A stretch of 64,000 bases of DNA, taken from NCBI RefSeq assembly GCF_000517105.1, contig NZ_KI912148.1, positions 862,518 to 926,517 of the forward strand. The letters are read 5' to 3'. Source of the stretch: Fischerella sp. PCC 9605 (GTDB taxonomy: Bacteria; Cyanobacteriota; Cyanobacteriia; Cyanobacteriales; Nostocaceae). The notes under the pieces were generated by a model that saw only the letters and a program-made list of their open reading frames with translations, had not been told where the DNA came from and made no database searches. This document shows positions 39,557 through 48,104 of this stretch, in pieces; positions within the stretch are counted from its first letter, which is position 1; each line of letters begins with the position of its first letter. The position numbers were made by a program, and so were the translations under genes.

Positions 39557-40987
39557 ATGCATTTCAATCAAGAGAAAGATTACCAAGGAAATATTTTGGT
39601 TGTTGATGATACACCAGATAACTTGCGTCTTTTGTCAGCAATGTTGACTGCACAAGGTTATGAAGTTCGCAAGGCATTAAACGGGAAAATGGCGCTTACC
39701 GCTTGTCAAATGGTATTACCAGATGTGATTTTGCTAGATATTAACATGCCAGGAATGGATGGCTATGAAGTTTGCAGACAACTGAAAGCCGATCGTAAGA
39801 CTTGCCAAGTTCCAGTCATTTTTATTAGCGCTCTTGATGATGTTTTGGATAAAGTCAAAGCCTTTGATGTGGGTGGAGTAGACTATATCACTAAACCTTT
39901 TCATGGTGCAGAAGTTATATTGCGAATAGAAAATCAAATCAATTTACGCTTGTTACAAAATAAACTGCAAGAAAAAAATTTTTTATTACAAGAAACTCTT
40001 GATGAATTGAAGGCTGCTCAAGTCCAAAGAATTCAAAGCGAAAAAATGGTAGCACTAGGAAATTTAGTAGCAGGAATTGCCCATGAAGTGAACAATCCAA
40101 TCAGTTTTATCTATGGTAATCTCGAATATGCCAGTCAATACGTGCGAGACTTAGTGAATTTAATTGAGGTATATCAGCAGGAATATCCAAATCCGACACC
40201 AAAAATTCAAACAATCGTCAAAGAGATAGACCTGAATTTTTTGATTAACGATCTGCAAAACCTCATGGGTGCGATGTACAGAGGATCTGATCGCATCCGT
40301 TCTATTGTTCAGGCACTACAAAACTTCTCCCGTCTCGACGAAGCCGAGATGAAGCAGGTTGATATCCATGTAGGTATAGACAGCACCCTGGTAATGTTGC
40401 AACATCGGCTAAGGGAAACACCAAATCGTCCTGCTATTGAGGTAGTGAAAGAATACGGCAACTTACCCCTAGTTAGCTGTTATGTCAGTGAACTCAACCA
40501 GGTTTTTATGCATCTGTTGAACAATGCGATCGATGCTTTGGATGAGTCAAGAGGAGGCAGTGCGGTGGACGGGTCTCCCGGCATAAAGCACCTGCCGTTC
40601 AATAGTCAAGAGTCAATAGTCAAAATCCCCGAACTATTGACTATGGACTCTGGAACGCCAGTCGCTACAACGGAGGGAACCTCCGCAACGCGCTGGCTCC
40701 TCTTGACTAAACCCCAAATTCACATTCGCACGATGCTAACAGACTCAGATACTGTAAAGATTTGTATAGCCGACAATGGTTCCGGTATAGATGAGTCGGT
40801 GCGATCGCGAGTGTTTGACCCATTTTTTACCACAAAGCCTGTAGGCAAAGGCAGTGGACTGGGATTATCGATTAGTTATCAAATTGTAGTGCAAAAACAT
40901 CAAGGCAAGCTCACTTGCACCTCATCACCCGGACAAGGAGCCAATTTTACCATTGAAATTCCTTTGGAACAACCTCAATTAAATTGA
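39557..40987 (+). CDS. Receiver-histidine kinase with in-frame repeat insertion
   Basis: 476 residues. An N-terminal receiver (Asp in VILLDINMPGMDGYE), a short coil, then a kinase core: phosphoacceptor His in LVAGIAHEVNNPISF, N box LNNAIDALDES, G1 box ADNGSGIDES, FDPFFTTKPVGKGSGLGLSIS. Between the N and G1 boxes about 55 residues (about 330-384) are encoded by a repeat element with inverted ends. The reading frame is kept, so the protein may still function since this is a surface loop position. It follows two genes with near-twin receivers and is likely their signalling partner. Confidence 0.9.
   Translation: MHFNQEKDYQGNILVVDDTPDNLRLLSAMLTAQGYEVRKALNGKMALTACQMVLPDVILLDINMPGMDGYEVCRQLKADRKTCQVPVIFISALDDVLDKVKAFDVGGVDYITKPFHGAEVILRIENQINLRLLQNKLQEKNFLLQETLDELKAAQVQRIQSEKMVALGNLVAGIAHEVNNPISFIYGNLEYASQYVRDLVNLIEVYQQEYPNPTPKIQTIVKEIDLNFLINDLQNLMGAMYRGSDRIRSIVQALQNFSRLDEAEMKQVDIHVGIDSTLVMLQHRLRETPNRPAIEVVKEYGNLPLVSCYVSELNQVFMHLLNNAIDALDESRGGSAVDGSPGIKHLPFNSQESIVKIPELLTMDSGTPVATTEGTSATRWLLLTKPQIHIRTMLTDSDTVKICIADNGSGIDESVRSRVFDPFFTTKPVGKGSGLGLSISYQIVVQKHQGKLTCTSSPGQGANFTIEIPLEQPQLN
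40546..40707. repeat. Palindromic repeat element inserted in frame in the kinase gene
   Basis: The ends are inverted repeats: gtcaagaggaggcagtgcgg at 40546-40565 and a complement of gtcaagaggagccagcgcg at 40689-40707. A smaller inverted pair built on agagtc(c)aatagt lies inside. Related elements occur at about 9213-9300 and 35750-35830. The insertion does not disrupt the frame. Confidence 0.7.
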
Positions 40988-41031
40988 GCAATTACTTCCA
41001 ACATTTTTCAGTCACGTAGCATAATAGAAAT

Positions 41032-42207
41032 GTGACTGATCACCTCGACCCATTACTATCTCTAAAAGAAGGTCACTGGTTCAAGCTCATCTGCGGAGCC
41101 AGCTTCCAGCATCTGCCTGCGGTCAGAAGTTTAACATTAGCCTACACTTTGGCTGGCGCTGACTGCATAGATGTGGCTGCCGATCCAGCTGTAATCGCCG
41201 CAGCGAGAGAGGCGCTACAAGTTGCTACCAAATTTGCTAAGGATGCCAAAGAGCGAGGCTTTGGCAACACAGGAAAATCACCGTTTTTGATGGTTAGCCT
41301 CAACGATGGTGAAGATCCGCATTTTCGCAAAGCAAAGTTTGACTCAACAGAGTGTCCCCCAGATTGCCACCGACCATGCGAAAGAATTTGTCCAGCACGG
41401 GCAATTAAATTTAGCAATATACAAGAGGATTTTTCAGGAGTCATTTCCGAAAAATGCTACGGCTGTGGTCGTTGCATTCCAGCTTGTCCATATGATATAA
41501 TTTATACATCATCCTATGTATCAACACCAGAAGCGATCGCACCATTGATCCTGTCAACTGGGGTTGATGCTGTAGAAATACATACTAAAGTAGGGCGTTT
41601 GACAGAATTTCGGCGATTGTGGCAAGCAATTTCACCGTGGACTGAACGCTTGAAGTTAGTAGCGATTAGCTGTCCCGATGGCGAAGGTATGATTGATTAC
41701 CTGCACGCCTTGTATGACGCGATCGCCCCATGTAATTGTGCTCTAATTTGGCAAACCGACGGCCGTCCGATGAGTGGTGATATAGGTGATGGCACCACTT
41801 TAGCCACGGTGAAATTAGGGCAAAAAGTTTTGGCAGCTAAATTACCGGGATACGTGCAGTTAGCAGGTGGCACTAATAGCTACACTGTTGCCAAGTTAAG
41901 GGCAATGGGACTGCTAGGCAACGGGAAGGACACGGGGACGCGAGGACACGAGGACGGAGGGAATTGTTCCTCAAATTCCCTCTCCGCGTCACCGCGTCTC
42001 CCATTCTCCGCGTCTTCCATTTCTGGAGTAGCCTATGGCAGCTACGCCCGTGTATTGCTGTCACCAATTCTTGAGCAGTTAGAAGCAAGGGAGGTGAATG
42101 ACGCCAGTGTCAAAACAACTGTCCGCCTAGAAGAGGAACCAGAATTGCTCTGGCAAGCTGTTGGGCTTGCCCATTCTCTCGTTTCCCAGCTCAAGTCACA
42201 GCAGTAG
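41032..42207 (+). CDS. ldpA: LdpA-like iron-sulfur protein (circadian input)
   Basis: 391 residues from GTG at 41032; an overlapping ATG at 41030 runs straight into TGA. Two cysteine clusters are visible near 115-155: CPPDCHRPCERICP and the ferredoxin-type CYGCGRCIPACP. LdpA of Synechococcus is an Fe-S protein that senses redox state and adjusts the period of the Kai clock. The C-terminal region with GVAYGSYAR is typical. About 35 residues (296-330), rich in Gly, Ser and Thr, are encoded by a repeat inserted in frame just before that segment. The family call is from memory. Confidence 0.82.
   Translation: MTDHLDPLLSLKEGHWFKLICGASFQHLPAVRSLTLAYTLAGADCIDVAADPAVIAAAREALQVATKFAKDAKERGFGNTGKSPFLMVSLNDGEDPHFRKAKFDSTECPPDCHRPCERICPARAIKFSNIQEDFSGVISEKCYGCGRCIPACPYDIIYTSSYVSTPEAIAPLILSTGVDAVEIHTKVGRLTEFRRLWQAISPWTERLKLVAISCPDGEGMIDYLHALYDAIAPCNCALIWQTDGRPMSGDIGDGTTLATVKLGQKVLAAKLPGYVQLAGGTNSYTVAKLRAMGLLGNGKDTGTRGHEDGGNCSSNSLSASPRLPFSASSISGVAYGSYARVLLSPILEQLEAREVNDASVKTTVRLEEEPELLWQAVGLAHSLVSQLKSQQ
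41918..42018. repeat. Low-complexity palindromic element inside the ldpA-like gene
   Basis: Tandem gaggacacg-type units on the left and the complementary ccgcgtc type on the right surround a palindrome with arms gagggaatt (41957-41965) and aattccctc (41974-41982). It accounts for the unusual peptide at residues 296-330 and is of the dispersed kind seen between cyanobacterial genes. Confidence 0.7.
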
Positions 42208-42276
42208 TAGGGGCAAAGGCAGTGCCTTGCCCGTACAAGCAAGTTCGCTATCTCTAAAAACGTCACCATAATAAGC

Positions 42277-44007
42277 ATGACGATTACAGACGATCTCCAA
42301 AAGTTGTTAGATATTTTGCCCCAAGACCTGCGGCAAAAATTAGAGAAGCATCCCCAACGAGATAGTTTAGTTGAAGTGGTCTTGGATCTGGGCCGTCGCC
42401 CAGAGGCTCGCTTTCCCCATCAAGCTGAGTATCTGAGCGACGCGCCCGTTACTCAGGAAGTAATAGATGATTGCATCAAGCGAGTGGGAAGCTTCGGCGG
42501 AGATAATCGAGCAGGAATAGAGCAAACTCTGCACCGGATCAGCGCTATCCGCAACCGCAACGGCAAGATAATTGGCTTAACTTGCCGCGTTGGTCGGGCG
42601 GTGTTTGGAACCATTGGCATGATCCGCGATTTAGTAGAAACTGGTAAATCGATTCTCATGCTGGGACGCCCAGGTGTGGGTAAAACCACTGCCTTGCGGG
42701 AAATAGCCCGTGTTTTGGCGGATGATTTGAACAAGCGAGTAGTGATTATTGATACCTCTAACGAAATCGCGGGCGATGGCGACGTTCCCCACCCGGCAAT
42801 TGGTAAGGCAAGACGGATGCAAGTAGCTCATCCGGAATTGCAGCATCAGGTGATGATTGAGGCAGTGGAAAACCATATGCCAGAAGTCATCGTCATTGAT
42901 GAAATTGGCACGGAACTGGAAGCTTTGGCAGCTCGTACGATTGCGGAACGGGGTGTGCAGTTGGTAGGTACTGCCCACGGCAACCAAATTGAAAACTTAA
43001 TCAAAAACCCCACCCTTTCCGATTTGGTTGGTGGTATCCAAGCTGTGACGTTGGGAGATGATGAAGCCAGACGACGGGGCAGTCAAAAAACCGTTTTAGA
43101 ACGCAAAGCTCCTCCTACCTTTGAAATTGCTGTGGAAATGCTGGAACGGCAACGCTGGGTAGTCCACGAAAGTGTTGCTGACACAGTCGATACTCTGCTG
43201 AGAGGGCATCAGCCTAGCCCGCAAGTCAGAACTGTTGATGAAGACGGTAAAGTCAAGATTACACGCCAGTTAACTGCTCTCAACGGTCGCTCCCAAAGCC
43301 TGGGCAAAGAAGAATCTTTTGCACCAGCACGACAGTCTAACGGCTGGCGTTCATCGGGGCAAATGCTACCATTGCCGCCCACAGCAGAGCCGCCAAAGCT
43401 TTCTAGGCACAGTGAGTTTGACCGCTTGCTGGATGAATCGTTAAATCACTTTGACAGCTTTAATGACGTTGATACCAGACTGGCAGGGCCTAACGGCGAA
43501 GATTTGCCACTGCACGTTTACCCTTATGGTGTCAGCCGCAGTCAATTAGAACAAGTAATTGAGGTGCTGAATTTGCCAGTGGTATTGACAAAAGATATTG
43601 ATAGTGCTGATGCAATTTTGGCACTGCGATCGCACGTCAAAAACCACGCTAAATTGCGGCAAATGGCAAAAGCTCGACAAGTGCCGATTCACATGATTAA
43701 ATCCAGTACAATTCCGCAAATTACCCGTAGCTTGCGGCGATTGCTGAACATAGACGATCCGGAAATTACTGACGATCGCGAACTGCAACTATTTCTCCAC
43801 AGCGCCAGCGATGATGAGATTGATGCTTTGGAGGAAGCTAGACTTGCAGTTGAGCAGATTGTCATTCCCAAAGGACAGCCTGTGGAATTGTTGCCGCGAT
43901 CGCCCCAAGTGCGGAAGATGCAACACGAGTTGGTGGAACACTACCGCTTGAAGTCCCATAGCTTTGGGGAAGAACCAAATCGGCGCTTGCGGATTTATCC
44001 GGCGTAA
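42277..44007 (+). CDS. Ycf45-like R3H domain AAA ATPase
   Basis: 576 residues. The central P-loop ATPase has Walker A MLGRPGVGKTTALREIARV at about 128-146, VVIIDTSNEIAGDGD, and Walker B VIVIDEIGTELEALA, as in SpoIIIAA-like proteins and the plastid ycf45 product. The C-terminus has an R3H-type single-strand nucleic acid binding motif (YRLKSHSFGEEPNRRLRIYP). Probably a nucleic-acid-associated ATPase; the role is unknown. ATG at 42277. Its terminator is of the dispersed hairpin type. Confidence 0.88.
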   Translation: MTITDDLQKLLDILPQDLRQKLEKHPQRDSLVEVVLDLGRRPEARFPHQAEYLSDAPVTQEVIDDCIKRVGSFGGDNRAGIEQTLHRISAIRNRNGKIIGLTCRVGRAVFGTIGMIRDLVETGKSILMLGRPGVGKTTALREIARVLADDLNKRVVIIDTSNEIAGDGDVPHPAIGKARRMQVAHPELQHQVMIEAVENHMPEVIVIDEIGTELEALAARTIAERGVQLVGTAHGNQIENLIKNPTLSDLVGGIQAVTLGDDEARRRGSQKTVLERKAPPTFEIAVEMLERQRWVVHESVADTVDTLLRGHQPSPQVRTVDEDGKVKITRQLTALNGRSQSLGKEESFAPARQSNGWRSSGQMLPLPPTAEPPKLSRHSEFDRLLDESLNHFDSFNDVDTRLAGPNGEDLPLHVYPYGVSRSQLEQVIEVLNLPVVLTKDIDSADAILALRSHVKNHAKLRQMAKARQVPIHMIKSSTIPQITRSLRRLLNIDDPEITDDRELQLFLHSASDDEIDALEEARLAVEQIVIPKGQPVELLPRSPQVRKMQHELVEHYRLKSHSFGEEPNRRLRIYPA

Positions 44008-44020
44008 CCTCACCCCCTAA

Positions 44021-44057
44021 CCCCCTCTCCGTGAACGGAGAGGGGGAGAACTTTTTT
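44021..44057 (+). terminator. Hairpin terminator after the Ycf45-like gene
   Basis: Arms ccccctctcc (44021-44030) and ggagaggggg (44037-44046) with loop gtgaac, followed after agaac by tttttt. The hairpin starts 14 bases after the stop codon. This sequence is also a common interspersed hairpin in cyanobacteria. Confidence 0.75.
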
Positions 44058-44199
44058 ATACGGATTATAAGTTTTAGAGCGGATTTTATTTTAGCAGGAT
44101 TTTTAAGAAAAGATTAAGCGATCACGTATGTAGGAAAATTATTGAGCATTATTAATTATCTCAACAGCAATCTAAGGATACGTATAAAGAAGACAGAAT

Positions 44200-46371
44200 T
44201 TAAACACGCCAATGTTTGATGCCTTCAATTAGCTTTTCCACAGCATTAACGTTCCGCTGTCTGAGATCGACTGCATGTCTAACTTCAAGAAAGTTTGGAA
44301 GCGTTACTTCTCCTTTAAAACTTTTCAGGATTACAGGAATAATTCGATGCCCGCGTTTCACACACTTTTGCATGAGAGCATACATTTCCTCTGTCTGCCA
44401 CGGACCCATACCTTCCTTTCCAATAAATACAGCTGCTGATCTAAGCTGTTCATTATCAATCTGTTTCTCCAACACCCTTGGCCAATGATCGCCTACAATG
44501 AGATCCCACTCATCAAACCAGACTGATATTCTTCGTTCCTTTAACTGTTCTGCAATCTTCATCACCTCAAGTTTATCTTTGCTATTATGGCAGAGAAAAA
44601 GACCTATATTGAAGCAAAGCTGGTCATTGTCAATCTTTTTTTTTATTTCTTGTATGCGTGTTGACCCAAGAAATCTTATTTTGCGACTAGCTAAATCATC
44701 TAAGTTTTTGTAAGGTCTATTACGAATAATTTCTTCAATTATTTTATCTCCAATACCTGTTCCTTTAAAAGCTTCACTCAACTTTTCTTTTTCATCCATG
44801 TCAATTATATTGATATCTATACAAATAGAAAGTGTTTCATTTGTACTATTATCTTTTGTATTTAAAGTTTCACCTGTATTGTTTTTTTCTTTATTAGATG
44901 GATTCACCCATACAATTTTTTTATTTTCTAAAATTTTATTCAAATATAATGAGCATGCTGGGGCGATTATAAAGGCTATATCATGTGGTTTTATATTAGA
45001 ACTAATAGGCTTGTAATTTTCTACATCAAGCTGATGAATAAAATTGTCTACGTACAACTTTAATAACTCATAATTTCTAGCTCCACCATATGCTCTAGCA
45101 ACTATATTACCGTTTTCCTCTAATGTCGCATAGCAGCCAAAAGAAAAATTTTTAGCTTTGATAATATTTGAATCAACCTTTAATTCATACCTTCCCAGAT
45201 AATCTTTCCATTGGCGTTCGCATTCCGATTTCACTAATTCTGTAAAACTACGAATCGTGCCATTAAATGCATTTTCAGATGCTTCTATTAAGTACTGCTT
45301 ACATATTTCTAACACTCTACCAGCATATTCTTTACAGAAGTTTCTTAAAATCTTATTGCTATCAGAATAATGAAGCTGTATATTTTCTATTTCTCTATTT
45401 GCTTGTTCAAAATTAGTTTGACCTTGATAGGCATCTTTAACGCGCTTAATAATTTTATCTTTAATTCGATTAAATTCCTCAATACGTCCTGGTACTAGAC
45501 GTATAACTGAATCACGTACACGGCTCTCAAAAGCTAAATCTTCTACAAGAAACTTTCTGGCAATATCAGATGTTCCTGCTAAATATATTATTAAGGGAAT
45601 TTTTTGTTGGTAGTCTTGATAAGCCTTATTTATCAAAGACCTAAATACAGACCTTATTGACTGGTCATAAGTGGTATTTTCTCTTAAAACATCGTCTAAT
45701 TCATCAATTAGATATACAAATGTATAATTTTGTTTACACTTTAATATTTGTTCAATAATATAAAAAAATATTTCCTCAGCTTCAATTCCGCTTTCACTAA
45801 AACATCTAATAAACTTAGAACGAAAACCTATCTCTGTGGTGGTTTTTCTAAGAAGCTCAGCAGCCACTTCATCGCCTAACAGTTCTCTTAAAATATGTTC
45901 TGCTACAACTTTAATCTCTTGATTATCTAAAGCCTTTTGAAATGTATTTGCTAATAAATAAAAATAGAATTTATTTCTCACACTTTGACTATTACTGATA
46001 GAAAGAATTCTAGGTAAGTCAAAACGAAAGACTAGAGAACGGGTCAAGTAATCATCTCTAAATGCAATTCGTTTTTCTAAGTATTGTAGTAATGTAGTCT
46101 TTCCACTTCCAGCAATCGCTGCCACGAATCTAAAGGTAAAAAAACGTTTGTCAAAACTATGGCGTAGATCATCCTCAAGTAATTCTGTTACATTGGATAT
46201 AGGGTTTCTAGAAAGACTTTGAGCTTCCGTAACTTCCGTAGACTCGTGACTTCCTGTTCCTGGGCGTTTAACATCGCGCTCAATCAAAATATCCTCAATA
46301 AAGGACTCCCCTCTAATCACTTGTAAAAGGAATTCTTCTATAAATATTGTGTTTCCTGAGTCTTCAAGCAT
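44200..46371 (-). CDS. ATPase-HhH-TIR protein, candidate antiphage effector
   Basis: 723 residues. A P-loop ATPase domain has Walker A AGSGKTT at 87-93 and Walker B LIDELDD at 221-227, with a sensor-like LAGTSD further on. Residues about 400-510 include a domain I do not recognise. About 530-580 form a ComEA-type helix-hairpin-helix (GTGIGDKIIEEIIRNRPYKN then FLGSTRIQEIKKK). Residues 587-723 are a TIR domain (LFLCHNSKDKLEVMKIAEQL, VWFDEWDLIVGD, PWQTEEMYALM) with Glu661/662 as candidate NADase residue. STAND-like ATPase-TIR proteins are known abortive-infection effectors; this exact arrangement is new to me. It starts 3 bases after the stop of its small partner, implying coupled translation. 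The DNA is AT-rich compared with neighbours. Confidence 0.85.
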   Translation of the reverse strand: MLEDSGNTIFIEEFLLQVIRGESFIEDILIERDVKRPGTGSHESTEVTEAQSLSRNPISNVTELLEDDLRHSFDKRFFTFRFVAAIAGSGKTTLLQYLEKRIAFRDDYLTRSLVFRFDLPRILSISNSQSVRNKFYFYLLANTFQKALDNQEIKVVAEHILRELLGDEVAAELLRKTTTEIGFRSKFIRCFSESGIEAEEIFFYIIEQILKCKQNYTFVYLIDELDDVLRENTTYDQSIRSVFRSLINKAYQDYQQKIPLIIYLAGTSDIARKFLVEDLAFESRVRDSVIRLVPGRIEEFNRIKDKIIKRVKDAYQGQTNFEQANREIENIQLHYSDSNKILRNFCKEYAGRVLEICKQYLIEASENAFNGTIRSFTELVKSECERQWKDYLGRYELKVDSNIIKAKNFSFGCYATLEENGNIVARAYGGARNYELLKLYVDNFIHQLDVENYKPISSNIKPHDIAFIIAPACSLYLNKILENKKIVWVNPSNKEKNNTGETLNTKDNSTNETLSICIDINIIDMDEKEKLSEAFKGTGIGDKIIEEIIRNRPYKNLDDLASRKIRFLGSTRIQEIKKKIDNDQLCFNIGLFLCHNSKDKLEVMKIAEQLKERRISVWFDEWDLIVGDHWPRVLEKQIDNEQLRSAAVFIGKEGMGPWQTEEMYALMQKCVKRGHRIIPVILKSFKGEVTLPNFLEVRHAVDLRQRNVNAVEKLIEGIKHWRV

Positions 46372-46374
46372 ATC

Positions 46375-46953
46375 CTACTCTGCCCAATGAACTAATTCAT
46401 CTTCTTCTCCCTTAGAAGTAAATACTTTCCCAGTTGATTTCAGCCTATCGAGGTATTCATTCCATTCTTCTATTGAGATAGTTACAGAATTATTCAAAAA
46501 TTTTTTATAAATATCATGCTTGTGAATTGCAACAACTCCGCTTAGCTCCTGACGTTTCTTCTCTTGAAAATAAAATTCTTTAAACTTCTCCACAAACTTA
46601 TCAAAATCCATCTGTACAGATGAGAGTAGTTTAGTAGAAGATGCTAATTTCCAACATTGCATTAAAGTATTTAATATTCTGTACTGTGAATTTTTATTAC
46701 TAAATTTATAATCAGCATTTCCTATATTATCAACTAAAGTAGTAATGCCCTTTGTTGTAACTAACAATCTTCCTTTTTTCGGAGATTCAATTAAATCCTG
46801 CTTAAGTAGTGCATCGTAAATACGGTCTGTATTTTCCTTAACTTTATTATCTACAGCCTTTTTTACAGTACTTTTGGTTACTGTCTCTCCCTCCAGGCAG
46901 TAAGAGTATGCATAGAGTAAATAAATAAATTGCGCTGTGGAAAGCTTGATCAT
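46375..46953 (-). CDS. Small predicted winged-helix partner of the TIR protein
   Basis: 192 residues, no recognised family. The N-terminal part (about 1-75) has the helical and strand pattern of a winged helix: AQFIYLLYAYSYCLEGETVTKSTVKKAV, then VKENTDRIYDALLKQDLIE, then a beta-hairpin GRLLVTTKGITTLV. The C-terminal part is helical and charged. It lies upstream of the ATPase-TIR gene and is separated from it by 3 bases, so the two form an operon. It could be a DNA-binding regulator of the pair or a sensor/adaptor; sequence alone does not decide. Confidence 0.75.
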   Translation of the reverse strand: MIKLSTAQFIYLLYAYSYCLEGETVTKSTVKKAVDNKVKENTDRIYDALLKQDLIESPKKGRLLVTTKGITTLVDNIGNADYKFSNKNSQYRILNTLMQCWKLASSTKLLSSVQMDFDKFVEKFKEFYFQEKKRQELSGVVAIHKHDIYKKFLNNSVTISIEEWNEYLDRLKSTGKVFTSKGEEDELVHWAE

Positions 46954-47328
46954 AAAATCCTCTCATTAATTTCCGTTTTAATTGATAATTATGTGAAATT
47001 TTATTAAAAAGTTAGTTTGCTTGCATTTTGCTAAAACACAAAAATATAGTATTTGCAGTTCCTGTTATTGGTCTATACCAGCGATGGTTGTCAGGGCATT
47101 GCCATATTCCTCCAAGTCTTTTTTTAGTGACTCTAGTTCATCCTGTAATATAGTTGCTACTATTAATCCCACTTTAAATAACCGTCTAACATTTAGCGTA
47201 ATTCAAAGAAGATTTTTTATATTCCATCATTACATACACTTTAGCTATTAGTGAATTTTGGGAGCGAATAAGAAGGAAAAATTTACAGGCAATAGAAACA
47301 TCATGACGCTAGAAACCTAAGTTTATCG
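46954..47328. other. Intergenic region upstream of the TIR operon
   Basis: Holds the promoter of the two-gene TIR operon. A short minus-strand frame at 47065-47172 (GTG start, 35 codons, with ILQDELESLKKDLEEYGNAL) has coding-like composition and may be a tiny gene or the end of a lost one. No other feature is clear. Confidence 0.4.
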
Positions 47329-47997
47329 TTAGGCCACAATATCTTGCAGTTTTGCCACCATTTCCGCACGCGCCGATACTCCCAGCTTGCGAAACATCCT
47401 TTTCAGTGCTTGCTTCACCGAATTTTGCGTAATAAAAAGCTTTTCCCCAATTTCCCCATTCGTTAACCCCTGCGCCACTAACTCGGCAATTTCTAACTCG
47501 CGCGGAGTCAGGCGACTAACTGATGGGGAATTGAATGTTTTTGGTTTCGCCCTGAGGGTGGCAAGTTTTGCTGACAAATGCAGGCACAAAGCACTCAAGT
47601 CGGCTAAATCGTTGGCATCAAAAGCGGGACTACCGTCAGCACGGGCAAGGTTCAGCGTCCCCACCAAGCGACCATCACAGACAATTGGCCCACTCATCAC
47701 GTGGGCATGGTCTTGGCGGGAACAAAAATGCTGCCAGTCTCCTGGGGCTAATATTAATTGTTCATGGGCGGGAGCATGACGTTCAGTAACATAGCGCCCA
47801 ACCGGATTGCCTTCTAAACAAACTTCCGGAATAGTTTGAACGTCAACATCTACTGTGGACAGGTCGTCCGATAGATATAGACCCCAACGTTCCACGCCAA
47901 AATGTTCGCCAACTGTGTTCGTCACAGCTAGCCGCAGTTCTTGTTCATTACGAGCGTTGGCGATCGCATCAAATAAACTATGAAGGGAACGAACCAT
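47329..47997 (-). CDS. GAF-LuxR type transcriptional regulator
   Basis: 222 residues. A GAF-like sensor domain covers about 10-140 and a LuxR helix-turn-helix about 155-220 (LTPRELEIAELVAQGLTNGEIGEKLFITQNSVKQALKRMFRKLGV). No receiver domain is present, so it probably responds to a small ligand or redox signal. It is divergent from the DUF3386 gene, with only 107 bases between the starts, and may regulate it. ATG at 47997. Confidence 0.88.
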   Translation of the reverse strand: MVRSLHSLFDAIANARNEQELRLAVTNTVGEHFGVERWGLYLSDDLSTVDVDVQTIPEVCLEGNPVGRYVTERHAPAHEQLILAPGDWQHFCSRQDHAHVMSGPIVCDGRLVGTLNLARADGSPAFDANDLADLSALCLHLSAKLATLRAKPKTFNSPSVSRLTPRELEIAELVAQGLTNGEIGEKLFITQNSVKQALKRMFRKLGVSARAEMVAKLQDIVA

Positions 47998-48104
47998 AAA
48001 GTGTACCCAGTTGGGGTCTAGGCGGACTCCACAATTACTTCTATGCTAACTAATAGCAGCTAAGCTAAAAAGCTAACATAAACTAGCAACTATAGGAGAA
48101 ACAA

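Noticed and set aside
47021-47251. 76-codon plus-strand frame
   Set aside because: Low coding character; the opposite strand has a better short frame at 47065-47172, which is also too weak to call a gene.
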